A stretch of DNA of 64,000 bases from Chitinophaga rupis. Its GTDB lineage: Bacteria > Bacteroidota > Bacteroidia > Chitinophagales > Chitinophagaceae. Under the pieces are notes generated by a model that saw only the letters and a program-made list of their open reading frames with translations, ran no database searches and had not been told where the DNA came from. Within the stretch, counting starts at the first letter, position 1, and each line of letters starts with the position of its first letter. Position numbers and translations under genes: made by a program. Positions 25,271 to 34,312 of this stretch are shown here, one piece after another. The DNA is taken from assembly GCF_900109685.1 (NCBI RefSeq), contig NZ_FOBB01000001.1, positions 62,001-126,000 of the forward strand. Reading direction: 5' to 3'.

Positions 25271-25360
25271 AATGAATGCGGAACGCTGAATGCTAAAGGC
25301 CCTTCTTAGAATAAAACACAGGCAGCGTTAAGCGTCCGGCGTTACGCATTCAGCATTTTA
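25271..25360. repeat. Word-type inverted repeat (AATGCTTAACGC family), copy 2
   Basis: Left arm 25271-25298 (aatgaatgcggaacgctgaatgctaaag), right arm 25322-25360 (gcagcgttaagcgtccggcgttacgcattcagca...). In reverse complement it matches 14763-14866, including AACGCTG, TGTGTTTT and GGCCTTT in the core. It ends five bases from the stop of the sensor kinase gene. Confidence 0.8.
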
Positions 25361-25364
25361 CAGC

Positions 25365-26729
25365 TTATTCCTGTGGGAATTCCAAAGTGAATTTACTGCC
25401 CTTACCCAAAGCGCTATCTACTTTTATTTTGCCTTTATGAGCATCCACAATGGCTTTTACGTAGCTGAGGCCCAGGCCAAAACCTTTTACGTTATGCACG
25501 TTACCGGTATGGGCGCGGTAAAATTTTTCAAAGATACGCGAAATCGTATCCCGGCTCATGCCAATGCCGTTATCGGAAATGGTGATCACAATGCTTTTGC
25601 GGGTGTTATAGGTGCTGATCATTACTTCCAGGTGTTGCTTGGAGTATTTGATGGCGTTATCCAGCAGGTTAAAGATCACGTTGGAAAAATGCACATCATC
25701 TGCTTTAATGATAGGGTTGATGGCATCCAGCCGCAGCTCCACCCGCCCGTTCTTGGAAGCCATTTGCAGCTGCAGGTTATCCACGGTATGCTGTATCACC
25801 TCATGTACATCCAGCACCTGCAGGTTCAGGCCTATTTCGTTCTTTTCCAGCAGGGCAGATTGCAGGATGCTTTCCACCTGTTTATTCATGCGCTTATTTT
25901 CCTCTTTAATGATGCCGGAGAAGTACTGGATCTTTTCCTTATTATCCATCACCTTATGGTTGCCAATGGCGTCTATTGCCAGGGAAATGGTAGCCAGCGG
26001 GGTTTTCAGCTCATGCGTCATGTTATTGATGAAGTCTGATTTTATTTCCGATAGCTTTTTCTGGTTCAGCAAGGTTCGGATGGTAAGGGCAAAGGCCGTG
26101 ACAATGATCAGTGTAAACAGTACGCAACCAACTATCACCCATCCCAGCCAGCGCAGGATAGAGAGGTTATTGTTGGGGAATATTATATACAACAGTTCGG
26201 TGCGGTCCGTCAACAGATCGAGGCTGCTGACCAGGGGAACGCTTTGTATGGAATAGTCCAGCGTATCCTTATTGGCCAGGTTCATATGATCAGAAAAATG
26301 CGCCGACTGCAGTTTTACAACAATCTTGTCGTTGCTTAAGCTGCTCCTGCCCACAATGCCGAAGTCAATATCCGTATCCAGCTTTTGCTTATGTAATATA
26401 CTGTCTATCAATTGCTCCACTTCGTCGGTGGTAAAGCGGTCGCTTACGTCTACGGTTATATTACTCAGCTCATATTTTTCCAGGGTAAAGCTGTTATCCG
26501 CCCCTTTGCTCAGGGCAGTGCCTCCCATTTTAAACCGGATGGGCGGGGCCTGGCGGCGCACCATTTCATCGCGCACATTCATCAGTACATTGAGGAAACG
26601 CTGCTCCATCTGCTCTTTGCGCAGAATGGCCGCATTGCGTATCCAGCTAACCTGTATTACAATAATGCCCAGCAGAGACAAGGTGATAAGCACAACGATG
26701 ATCGGAAATGTTTTCTTTAACGGTAGCAT
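25365..26729 (-). CDS. Membrane sensor histidine kinase (RprX-like)
   Basis: Two-component kinase of 454 residues with membrane segments at about 8-30 and 194-217, enclosing a periplasmic sensor region of about 160 residues. The phospho-acceptor is His239 (NNMTHELKTPLATIS). The N box is NVIFNLLDNAIKYS, the G1 box is DNGIGM and the G2 box is GFGLGLSYVK. Start is the ATG at 26729. No response regulator is adjacent; the OmpR-type regulator at 10890-11630 is the likeliest partner in the window by family. The sensed signal is unknown. Confidence 0.94.
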   Translation of the reverse strand: MLPLKKTFPIIVVLITLSLLGIIVIQVSWIRNAAILRKEQMEQRFLNVLMNVRDEMVRRQAPPIRFKMGGTALSKGADNSFTLEKYELSNITVDVSDRFTTDEVEQLIDSILHKQKLDTDIDFGIVGRSSLSNDKIVVKLQSAHFSDHMNLANKDTLDYSIQSVPLVSSLDLLTDRTELLYIIFPNNNLSILRWLGWVIVGCVLFTLIIVTAFALTIRTLLNQKKLSEIKSDFINNMTHELKTPLATISLAIDAIGNHKVMDNKEKIQYFSGIIKEENKRMNKQVESILQSALLEKNEIGLNLQVLDVHEVIQHTVDNLQLQMASKNGRVELRLDAINPIIKADDVHFSNVIFNLLDNAIKYSKQHLEVMISTYNTRKSIVITISDNGIGMSRDTISRIFEKFYRAHTGNVHNVKGFGLGLSYVKAIVDAHKGKIKVDSALGKGSKFTLEFPQE

Positions 26730-26944
26730 GTATTTTGTAAAAACTTAAATAAGCAAGTATCTGATTTGTAACTTTCTAAGATAACATTAAGTGTCTTAAA
26801 TTCTGTCAAAAACAATCATTGCTATAGCAACAATAATACAAAATTAGAGCACGTAACCCGTTCAGCAGCTTAATTTTAACAAAAGACTATCACTTTAACG
26901 TAATTTTAACTGCGTACCGCTGCATTTTTTATTGCTTCTTTACT

Positions 26945-26952
26945 TACCTTTG
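26945..26952 (+). promoter_or_regulatory. Candidate -7 element (TACCTTTG) of small RNA
   Basis: Exact TAnnTTTG match, with no ORF for more than 200 bases downstream but a strong terminator at 27078-27104. Expected transcription start about 26957-26960. Confidence 0.55.
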
Positions 26953-26958
26953 CTGTAT

Positions 26959-27104
26959 AAACTGGTATCAAATTTGTAAAGTAGATACCAGAGACAAAAT
27001 TGAATAATTAAACTTTCTACATACATCGACGTGGATTTCGTTCCATAAGCGATTTAGATTTTGGTTGATAAAATGGTAAGGAGGCTTTCTAGCCTCCTTT
27101 TTTT
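26959..27104 (+). ncRNA. Candidate small non-coding RNA or attenuator leader
   Basis: A predicted transcript of about 146 bases bounded by a consensus -7 element and a strong intrinsic terminator, with no credible ORF. The 5' end forms a perfect 8-bp hairpin, CTGGTATC (26962-26969) with GATACCAG (26984-26991) and a 14-base loop. The middle is AU-rich and mostly unstructured by eye, except for a cgacgtgg...ccataagcg segment. It could be an independent sRNA, a 6S-like RNA or a leader that attenuates transcription of yqgE 65 bases downstream. I do not recognise a known family. Confidence 0.55.
27078..27104 (+). terminator. Rho-independent terminator of candidate small RNA
   Basis: AAGGAGGCT (27078-27086) pairs with AGCCTCCTT (27091-27099) around a TTCT loop, followed by a run of seven T. 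Confidence 0.9.
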
Positions 27105-27169
27105 ATTATAGCTATTTCATTTCCAATCAAAATTGGTTAAATTTATTTTAGTGATCAAAATTGTTGCGT

Positions 27170-27721
27170 ATGGTGTCCCTTGCTCCCGGAATATTACTCA
27201 TAGCTGATCCCTTTCTGAAAGATCCGAACTTTGCGCGCACCGTGGTATTACTTTGTGAACACCAGGATAAGGGCAGTTTTGGTTTTGTGATCAATAAGCT
27301 GTTTGATCAAACGCTGGATGAGCTGGTGCCGGAAGTGCTGGTGCCTAACATTCCCGTGTTCTTTGGCGGCCCGGTGCAAATGGATACGATCCATTTTGTG
27401 CACCAGCAGCCGGAGCTTATAGACGGCGGTTTTGAGATCATTCCCGGCATTTACTGGGGCGGCCGTTTTGAGAATGTAGTATCGCTGCTGAATGAAGGCC
27501 GGCTGGATCTGAGCAGGATCAAGTTCTTTATCGGTTATAGCGGCTGGAGCAGCGGGCAGCTGGTGAATGAGTTCAATGAAAAATCCTGGATCTTATCTGA
27601 AAGCGATACGGCGCTTATTTTTGATGAAAAGGAACAGAACATCTGGCAGCAATCGCTGAAGAATTTAGGGAACAATTTTGCCATAATGGCCAACTTCCCT
27701 ATTGACCCATCTTTGAATTAA
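27170..27721 (+). CDS. YqgE/AlgH-family protein (UPF0301)
   Basis: Conserved cytoplasmic protein of 183 residues with no firmly known activity. The family signature is clear: PGILLIADPFLKDPNFARTVVLLCEH near the N-terminus, GSFGFVINK, FFGGPVQMD, and FFIGYSGWSSGQLVNEFNEKSW. The ATG at 27170 gives the usual N-terminus; a TTG nine bases earlier is less likely. It follows a candidate attenuator RNA and ends just before a strong terminator, so it appears monocistronic. Confidence 0.93.
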   Translation: MVSLAPGILLIADPFLKDPNFARTVVLLCEHQDKGSFGFVINKLFDQTLDELVPEVLVPNIPVFFGGPVQMDTIHFVHQQPELIDGGFEIIPGIYWGGRFENVVSLLNEGRLDLSRIKFFIGYSGWSSGQLVNEFNEKSWILSESDTALIFDEKEQNIWQQSLKNLGNNFAIMANFPIDPSLN

Positions 27722-27746
27722 AAATATTGCTTTATAAAAGGCGCTT

Positions 27747-27784
27747 ATCCCGTTGTGGCGTGGCCGCAACGGGATTTTATTTTC
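27747..27784 (+). terminator. Rho-independent terminator of yqgE
   Basis: ATCCCGTTG (27747-27755) pairs with CAACGGGAT (27767-27775), followed by TTTATTTT. It starts 26 bases after the yqgE stop. Confidence 0.85.
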
Positions 27785-28227
27785 CTGCAGAGATTAAACC
27801 TTACAGGCATACTTTAACCACTATACGTTTAGGAAAATGAAAAAATAATTGTCAACTTTATAAGGATAAACATTTGCTGATCCCGTTGTGAAAGTCATTG
27901 TATGATCACCCGTTGCTCCCAGATAAGACCATTTCCTATTCCCGTTGTAACTTACAGGCAGCATAAGGTACACTCATCAACCAGGCTATTTATCACTATC
28001 AAAAATATTGTGCTGGTAACAGCATGCCAATTATGGTACTACAGTTATTAGTGACTGTTTGAGATTGCATTGGCACACGAAAATCTTCCGTTGTAGCCAT
28101 CCTATGACATAACCGCAAAGGCCGGGTTTTCCCGGCCTTTTTCATGCATAAAAAGCCTTACAGCACGCGTAGGTTTGCTGATAAAAGCTGGTCAGGTGAA
28201 AACAACCTCGTTTGCGCCGCTGAGGGA
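27785..28227. other. Gene-free segment with repeated TCCCGTTGT words and an orphan terminator
   Basis: No ORF of note. The word TCCCGTTGT, which forms one side of the yqgE terminator (27748-27756), recurs at 27881-27889 and 27940-27948, with a partial ACCCGTTG near 27909 and TCCGTTGT near 28087. CTTACAGGCA occurs at 27800-27809 and 27951-27960. A strong hairpin terminator sits at 28117-28142. Confidence 0.5.
28117..28142 (+). terminator. Strong intrinsic terminator without an assigned plus-strand gene
   Basis: A perfect 10-bp stem, AAAGGCCGGG/CCCGGCCTTT with a TTTT loop, is followed by two more T on the plus strand. The minus side has only three T, so it would be a weaker terminator for the xre gene. 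No plus-strand gene precedes it within about 400 bases. Confidence 0.7.
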
Positions 28228-28467
28228 TCAGCCCAATACATCCGGCCCTAAGAACTCTGCCGGTTTTACTTTCAGCAGATCACAAATTTCAAACAGGCGA
28301 TGAATGGTAAGCGGGGTTTTACCATTCTCCAAACGGCTATATGCATTTTGAGAAATATTCAGCATAAAAGCCATATACTCCTGCGAGTATTCCTTTTTTC
28401 GGCGCAGTGAACGAAGCTTTTGGATAACACGCATTATGTAGGTGTGTGTAATGGTATTTTGATCCAT
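28228..28467 (-). CDS. Small XRE-family helix-turn-helix regulator
   Basis: A 79-residue protein made almost entirely of one Cro/C1-type HTH: RRKKEYSQEYMAFMLNISQNAYSRLENGKTPLTIHRLFEICDLLKVKPAEFLG. Start is the ATG at 28467; an alternative ATG at 28434 (MRVIQKLRSL) would give 68 residues and a more typical N-terminus. It is isolated in a 2-kb gene-poor stretch, with no toxin, phage or mobile gene next to it. The target is unknown. Confidence 0.85.
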   Translation of the reverse strand: MDQNTITHTYIMRVIQKLRSLRRKKEYSQEYMAFMLNISQNAYSRLENGKTPLTIHRLFEICDLLKVKPAEFLGPDVLG

Positions 28468-29686
28468 ATGAGAGGGTTGCTATGTAAAAGACGGATATGA
28501 TCAGGATTATGTTAACATAGGAGTACTAACTATCACCCCTATACGGCAAACAGCAACGTTTAGCCATGCGGGTGATCACTCGTTTTCTCCAGGTATAAAC
28601 CAGGTCACGTGGGTAAGTTAAGTGTAAGGACATGGTACATCAGTTTATCAAACAAACAATTGCATTTAATGCATACTATGGAGTGTGTGTCTTTATGGTC
28701 TAATGGTTTAACAGGAATAGCTATAAAATAGTTTAGAGAGCCTCTTCTATTAAGTTAAATAATTCTGTACGCTTGAATTCTTAATGACTTGTTAATGAAT
28801 TGTTAAGCGAAGATACGTTTTTAAGCATAAACGTAACCGGTTAAGCTGCAATGGAAATGAAGCATTTACGCTTTTTATTTGCGTAAGCACGCAACAGCGC
28901 TTCCCTGTCAAATCCAGCTAAAACAATACAGGCCTGATCTTCAAGCGAATAGGAATACGGTGAGCGCTGCTAAAAAAGATTTACGTAAGTAGCCTTTTTG
29001 GTGATCTGGCAACAATAGGGATCAGGAAGGTTCATAGTGTGGTCGCTTTCAATCACTTTCGTAAACTTGCGGCTGCTGCATTATTACAGTTCCGGCTGCT
29101 TTCATCTGCTGGCAAGGCTCCTGGCGGGTGAGGCCGGTGTATTTTTACACATCAATCTGTTAATAAAATTTTTGATTTTTTTTTCTGTGCCTATGCTTTG
29201 AAGTCCAATGGTTAACGTGCCGCCCTTTGTTCTCCCTAACAAAAATGACTAAACGGAGTGAGAATATTCAAAACAATTTAAATATCTTGCTAATGTAAAA
29301 TGGATACGGTAGGATCAACCACGGAGCGCGATGCATTTTAACCCATTTTTCAACTGTGAGAGCAGGAGCAACGAAAGCATTGATACCGAATAGCTAAACC
29401 TATGAAAACGATAACGGTAGGTCTCTTTTAGGCCAGCTTGCATCGGATAATATATAAAAAAAAACACCCAAAAACTTATTGAAGATACACTTGTACTTCT
29501 GTAACGGCAGCCACCGTTCAGCGGCGCTTAAATATATTCATTTTCATAGGAATAGGGTTATATGCCTGCTGCATGGTAGTTATGTAATGTAATTATCATA
29601 ATCGGCAATAACCTGCTCGTTGAATAACCCGGCCAGTATTCCTACTGCGCTTTTAACGGGGTCTTCTTAGATTGGAATAGTTAGGA
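28468..29686. other. 1.2-kb stretch without recognisable genes
   Basis: AT-rich compared with the flanks and interrupted by stops in all frames. Some short inverted repeats are visible (for example TTACGC...GCGTAA around 28868-28888), but no promoter-terminator pair like that at 26945. It may hold unrecognised RNAs, upstream control for the xre gene, or the decayed remains of genes. I could not identify any homologous protein fragment by eye. Confidence 0.5.
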
Positions 29687-29719
29687 CAAAAACAAAGGCC
29701 GGGTAATCATACCCGGCCT
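29687..29719 (-). terminator. Rho-independent terminator of atpC
   Basis: AGGCCGGGTA (29696-29705) pairs with TACCCGGCCT (29710-29719). The minus-strand continuation is TTGTTTTTG. It is 26 bases past the atpC stop. Confidence 0.85.
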
Positions 29720-29744
29720 GTTATTTTATGTGCATCTCTGCTTT

Positions 29745-29999
29745 TTAGCCAATCAGCGAAGCGCCTTCTACCAGCACAGTTGCTTTATTACGCAGCACTT
29801 CCACGAAGCCGCCTTCTATCTGAAAATATTCTGCCTGCACTTTATCTTTCAGCACCTTCATTTTGCCTTTGCCCAAAGCAGCGATCAACGGCGCATGGCG
29901 GTTCAGCACTTCAAAAGAGCCATCGATACCCGGCAGCTGCACGCCGTACACTTCTCCGGTGAACAGCTTTCTTTCAGGTGTTAAAACTTCAAGCAACAT
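29745..29999 (-). CDS. atpC: F1 ATP synthase epsilon subunit, short form
   Basis: Central-stalk subunit of F1-ATPase, 84 residues. Only the N-terminal beta-sandwich is present (LLEVLTPERKLFTGEVYGVQLPGIDGSFEVLNRHAPLIAALGKG). The C-terminal helical hairpin of the 130-140-residue epsilon subunits, which inhibits ATP hydrolysis, is absent. This is common in Bacteroidota, so it is not a truncation. It lies downstream of atpD, separated by an inverted repeat, and ends at a strong terminator. The other ATP synthase genes are not in the window. Confidence 0.95.
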   Translation of the reverse strand: MLLEVLTPERKLFTGEVYGVQLPGIDGSFEVLNRHAPLIAALGKGKMKVLKDKVQAEYFQIEGGFVEVLRNKATVLVEGASLIG

Positions 30000-30000
30000 T

Positions 30001-31600
<1,600 letters not shown>

Positions 31601-31648
31601 TTATTGCTATTTATAAATCTTTAAATGAGCGGTTTATAAAATTTGGCG

Positions 31649-31680
31649 CAAAGGTAATGGTTAAAGGGGTAAAATTCAAA
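31649..31680 (-). promoter_or_regulatory. Canonical Bacteroidota promoter of atpD
   Basis: Minus strand TTTG (31677-31680), a 20-base spacer and TACCTTTG (31649-31656), matching the TTTG/TAnnTTTG consensus with correct spacing. The predicted leader is about 46 bases. The rest of the 31598-31948 gap shows nothing recognisable. Confidence 0.75.
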
Positions 31681-31987
31681 TAAACGCCCGGATTCATCGG
31701 AGTCAAAATCAAATATATAAATAACCTAATACCAAACCAACTCCTGGTCATCTTATTTATCGCTGTTTGCCTTATTTTCTTCGCTCACTGCACAATATTC
31801 ACCTGCCAAATTGCGTGTTACACCGTATAAATGTTAAGGTCGTCCTAAAATCCCCTGCCTGACCGTTAAATAGCGTTAAGAAAGTGCCGGTATGGTGCCT
31901 CTGGTACGATAATCGCATTATTTGTAATGTACACAACAACCTAAGGAAATGCGTAAGACTTTCCTGATACCTTTAAAAGTATGCGAT

Positions 31988-33472
31988 ATGAAAAGCAAGA
32001 TAAACTTCTATGCTAGCGTAATTATTGCCAGCTTTTTCATTACTACATTAGCCGACAGTTGCGCTACGGCCAGACCACAACAGTACTATGACCAGGGTTA
32101 TGATCAAAATTATGACCCCGATCCTTACCAGCAGGGAAATGTATCTTTTTCTGCCTTTTATGATGCCTTAAGCCCATATGGACAATGGATGAACTACGGA
32201 CAATACGGACAGGTATGGGTGCCCAATGCCGGGCGGGACTTTCAGCCCTACTCTACTAACGGGCACTGGGTATATACAGATTATGGCTGGACCTGGATGA
32301 GCGACTACCCCTGGGGTTGGGCTCCTTTCCACTATGGCCGCTGGGCCTTTGACAACAATTACGGATGGTTATGGGTGCCTGGTGAAGAATGGGGCCCTGC
32401 GTGGGTAAGCTGGCGTAACAGCCCGGATTATTATGGCTGGGCACCGTTAACACCGGGTATGAGCATCGGGGTAAGTATGAACATTCCAACAGCTTACTGG
32501 TCATTTGTGCCCTGCGCATATATAAGCAGCCCCAGCATTCATCAGTATTACGTGCCCCGCAGCCGCAACGTTACCATCATTAACAATACTACCGTGATCA
32601 ATAATGTGCGGGTCGTTAATAATAACCGTTACTACCGTGGCCCTGAAGTACGGGATGTGGAAAGGGTAACGCGCCGGCCTATTACCCCGGTACGGGTAGT
32701 GAACAGTGACCGCCCGGGTAGTGGCAGCCTTAGTAATAACCAGATGCGCATTTTCCGCCCGCAGGGTGCAGAGCTGCGCCGCCCGCTGGCTGACAACAAT
32801 AACCGGGGAAACAATCCTACCAGGATTAACGGGAATAACAACAATAATAACCGGGTCTTTCCTACGCCTGCAACTAATAACAACAATAATGTTACCCAGC
32901 CAGGTGCACCGGGCAGAACCCGCCGGATATTCGATAACGATAATGATAACCGGGTGAACCCGCCTGTTAATGTGCCGAATAATAACAATAATCAGCCGGT
33001 TAACACCCCGGACCCGAACCGGAATGCGCCCAGGCGTATATTCGACAATAACCGCGGGATTGATAACAACAACATTAATAACCGTCCGGTAACACCCACA
33101 CCGGCTCCTAATAATCCAGCGCCGAACCGGCCCAGTAATCCAGTTAACAACCCGGCTCCGAACAATAATCCGCCCCGGCGTATATTCAACGAGCCAAGCA
33201 ACCGCCCGGCAGCTGCTCCTGTAACTGCACCAATGCCAAGGACACAGCCTTCGCCGACTGCACCAAGGCCAGAACCCAGGACAAGTCCGGCGCCGCAACC
33301 CAGGAGTTTTCCTGCACCGCAGCCACAACGGAGCATGCCAGCTCCTGCTCCGCGCCCCGAACCGCGTATGCAGCAGCCGTCAGCACCACGTCCTGCACCT
33401 GCGCCTGCACCGGCCCCACGCCGTGTTAACGACAACAATGGCGGTGGCGGAGGAAGGATCCAGAGAGGATAA
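31988..33472 (+). CDS. Secreted WVP/PWGW-repeat protein (DUF6600-like) with Asn/Pro-rich tail
   Basis: Predicted exported protein of 494 residues from the ATG at 31988, which places a hydrophobic signal (YASVIIASFFITTLADSC) at the N-terminus. An ATG at 31949 is also in frame. Residues of about 50-180 carry a Trp/Tyr/Gly-rich repeat fold (YGQVWVPNAG, GWTWMSDYPWGWAPFHYGRW, WLWVPGEEWGPAWVSW) that I associate with DUF6600. The rest is low complexity: long Asn runs with a recurring RRIFDN motif, then a Pro/Ala/Arg-rich end. The tail suggests a flexible cell-surface or envelope region. Function unknown. Confidence 0.8.
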   Translation: MKSKINFYASVIIASFFITTLADSCATARPQQYYDQGYDQNYDPDPYQQGNVSFSAFYDALSPYGQWMNYGQYGQVWVPNAGRDFQPYSTNGHWVYTDYGWTWMSDYPWGWAPFHYGRWAFDNNYGWLWVPGEEWGPAWVSWRNSPDYYGWAPLTPGMSIGVSMNIPTAYWSFVPCAYISSPSIHQYYVPRSRNVTIINNTTVINNVRVVNNNRYYRGPEVRDVERVTRRPITPVRVVNSDRPGSGSLSNNQMRIFRPQGAELRRPLADNNNRGNNPTRINGNNNNNNRVFPTPATNNNNNVTQPGAPGRTRRIFDNDNDNRVNPPVNVPNNNNNQPVNTPDPNRNAPRRIFDNNRGIDNNNINNRPVTPTPAPNNPAPNRPSNPVNNPAPNNNPPRRIFNEPSNRPAAAPVTAPMPRTQPSPTAPRPEPRTSPAPQPRSFPAPQPQRSMPAPAPRPEPRMQQPSAPRPAPAPAPAPRRVNDNNGGGGGRIQRG

Positions 33473-33505
33473 GATGAAATAGGAAGTAAGAAGCAGGAGA
33501 TTGAA

Positions 33506-33560
33506 AAGAGGGAAATAAGATATATGAATCACATCATAGTCTTATTTCCCTCTTCTTTTT
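33506..33560. terminator. Bidirectional hairpin terminator between convergent genes
   Basis: AAGAGGGAAATAAGA (33506-33520) is perfectly complementary to TCTTATTTCCCTCTT (33540-33554), followed by a T-rich run on the plus strand and an upstream A-run (T-run on minus). It serves the convergent ends at 33472 and 33577. Confidence 0.75.
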
Positions 33561-33576
33561 ATTTTTTAAAAATAAA

Positions 33577-34188
33577 TTATTGATCACTTACACACTGAAA
33601 AGGATCAGGATTGCCTTCCGGGGCGGGTTTATTAAAGGCCCAGCAAAAGTTCATGGCCTGGCTGGTAATGCTGATCAGCTTTAACTGCACCTTCATGCCT
33701 TTGCGGCTGCCGGCAGCATCCACGGCGCGGGTTTCCTTAGCTGGTATATCATTCACCGTATATTGTTCTGTTTTGAATACATCCCCGTTACTGCGCAGGT
33801 ATTGCACACTTACCACTACATTGTCCAGCGGGTACTCCGTCTGGTTCTTCACGATCACCTGCAGGTTTTTGATACCGCCGAAAAAGCCGGTTTTGTAGTC
33901 GCTGGTATTAACGGAAATAAACTGCTTCCAGTTACGGCGGTAATAGGTGCGGCGCTCCACAAACTTACCCTGCACGCGCTGCTGCTGGTCTTTGCGGTCA
34001 GCTATCTGCTGGGCGGCCCCACTGGCCAGGTTCAGGCTTTGCCTCAGGTCGCGGTTCTCGTTCAGCAGGCGCTCATTTTGCTGTAATACCTTGCGTACCC
34101 GCTGCTGCTGCCGGTAATAGCCCAGGCCCAGGATAATGGCTACAAAAAAAAAGATGATCGTATAAAGAAAAGGTGATGTTTTTTTCAT
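33577..34188 (-). CDS. Membrane-anchored coiled-coil protein, unknown function
   Basis: A 203-residue protein with one N-terminal membrane anchor (SPFLYTIIFFFVAIILGLGYY) and a short coiled-coil (residues about 28-75, rich in Gln/Arg/Leu). A C-terminal beta-rich domain (NLQVIVKNQTEYPLDNVVVSVQY...VNDIPAKETRAVDA) resembles FxLYD-type periplasmic domains. The ATG at 34188 is clear. It is convergent with the DUF6600-like gene and divergent from the acetyltransferase-like gene. I do not recognise a named family. Confidence 0.7.
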   Translation of the reverse strand: MKKTSPFLYTIIFFFVAIILGLGYYRQQQRVRKVLQQNERLLNENRDLRQSLNLASGAAQQIADRKDQQQRVQGKFVERRTYYRRNWKQFISVNTSDYKTGFFGGIKNLQVIVKNQTEYPLDNVVVSVQYLRSNGDVFKTEQYTVNDIPAKETRAVDAAGSRKGMKVQLKLISITSQAMNFCWAFNKPAPEGNPDPFQCVSDQ

Positions 34189-34297
34189 CTGGAATAGTTG
34201 TTAATGGTATGGTACCTGTTTTACCGGGCTTATCCTGGCAATTAGAAAAAATGATGCCATTATAAAATTGCTTTATACATCCTTTCCCCGACTTCCT

Positions 34298-34305
34298 TAT
34301 TTTTG
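34298..34305 (+). promoter_or_regulatory. Candidate -7 element (TATTTTTG), near-leaderless arrangement
   Basis: TAnnTTTG match ending seven bases before the ATG at 34313. Confidence 0.45.
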
Positions 34306-34312
34306 CTCCCTT

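Larger units (their letters stand above)
26730..27169. other. 440-base intergenic region with a candidate small RNA
   Basis: AT-rich divergent region between the kinase and YqgE genes. The part next to the kinase (26730-26944) shows no ORF or clear promoter. The rest holds the promoter, RNA and terminator listed separately, then 65 bases leading to yqgE. Confidence 0.6.

Noticed and set aside
32501-33328. 275-residue minus-strand ORF
   Set aside because: Antisense to the low-complexity tail of the DUF6600-like gene; low-complexity sequence produces open frames on the opposite strand.
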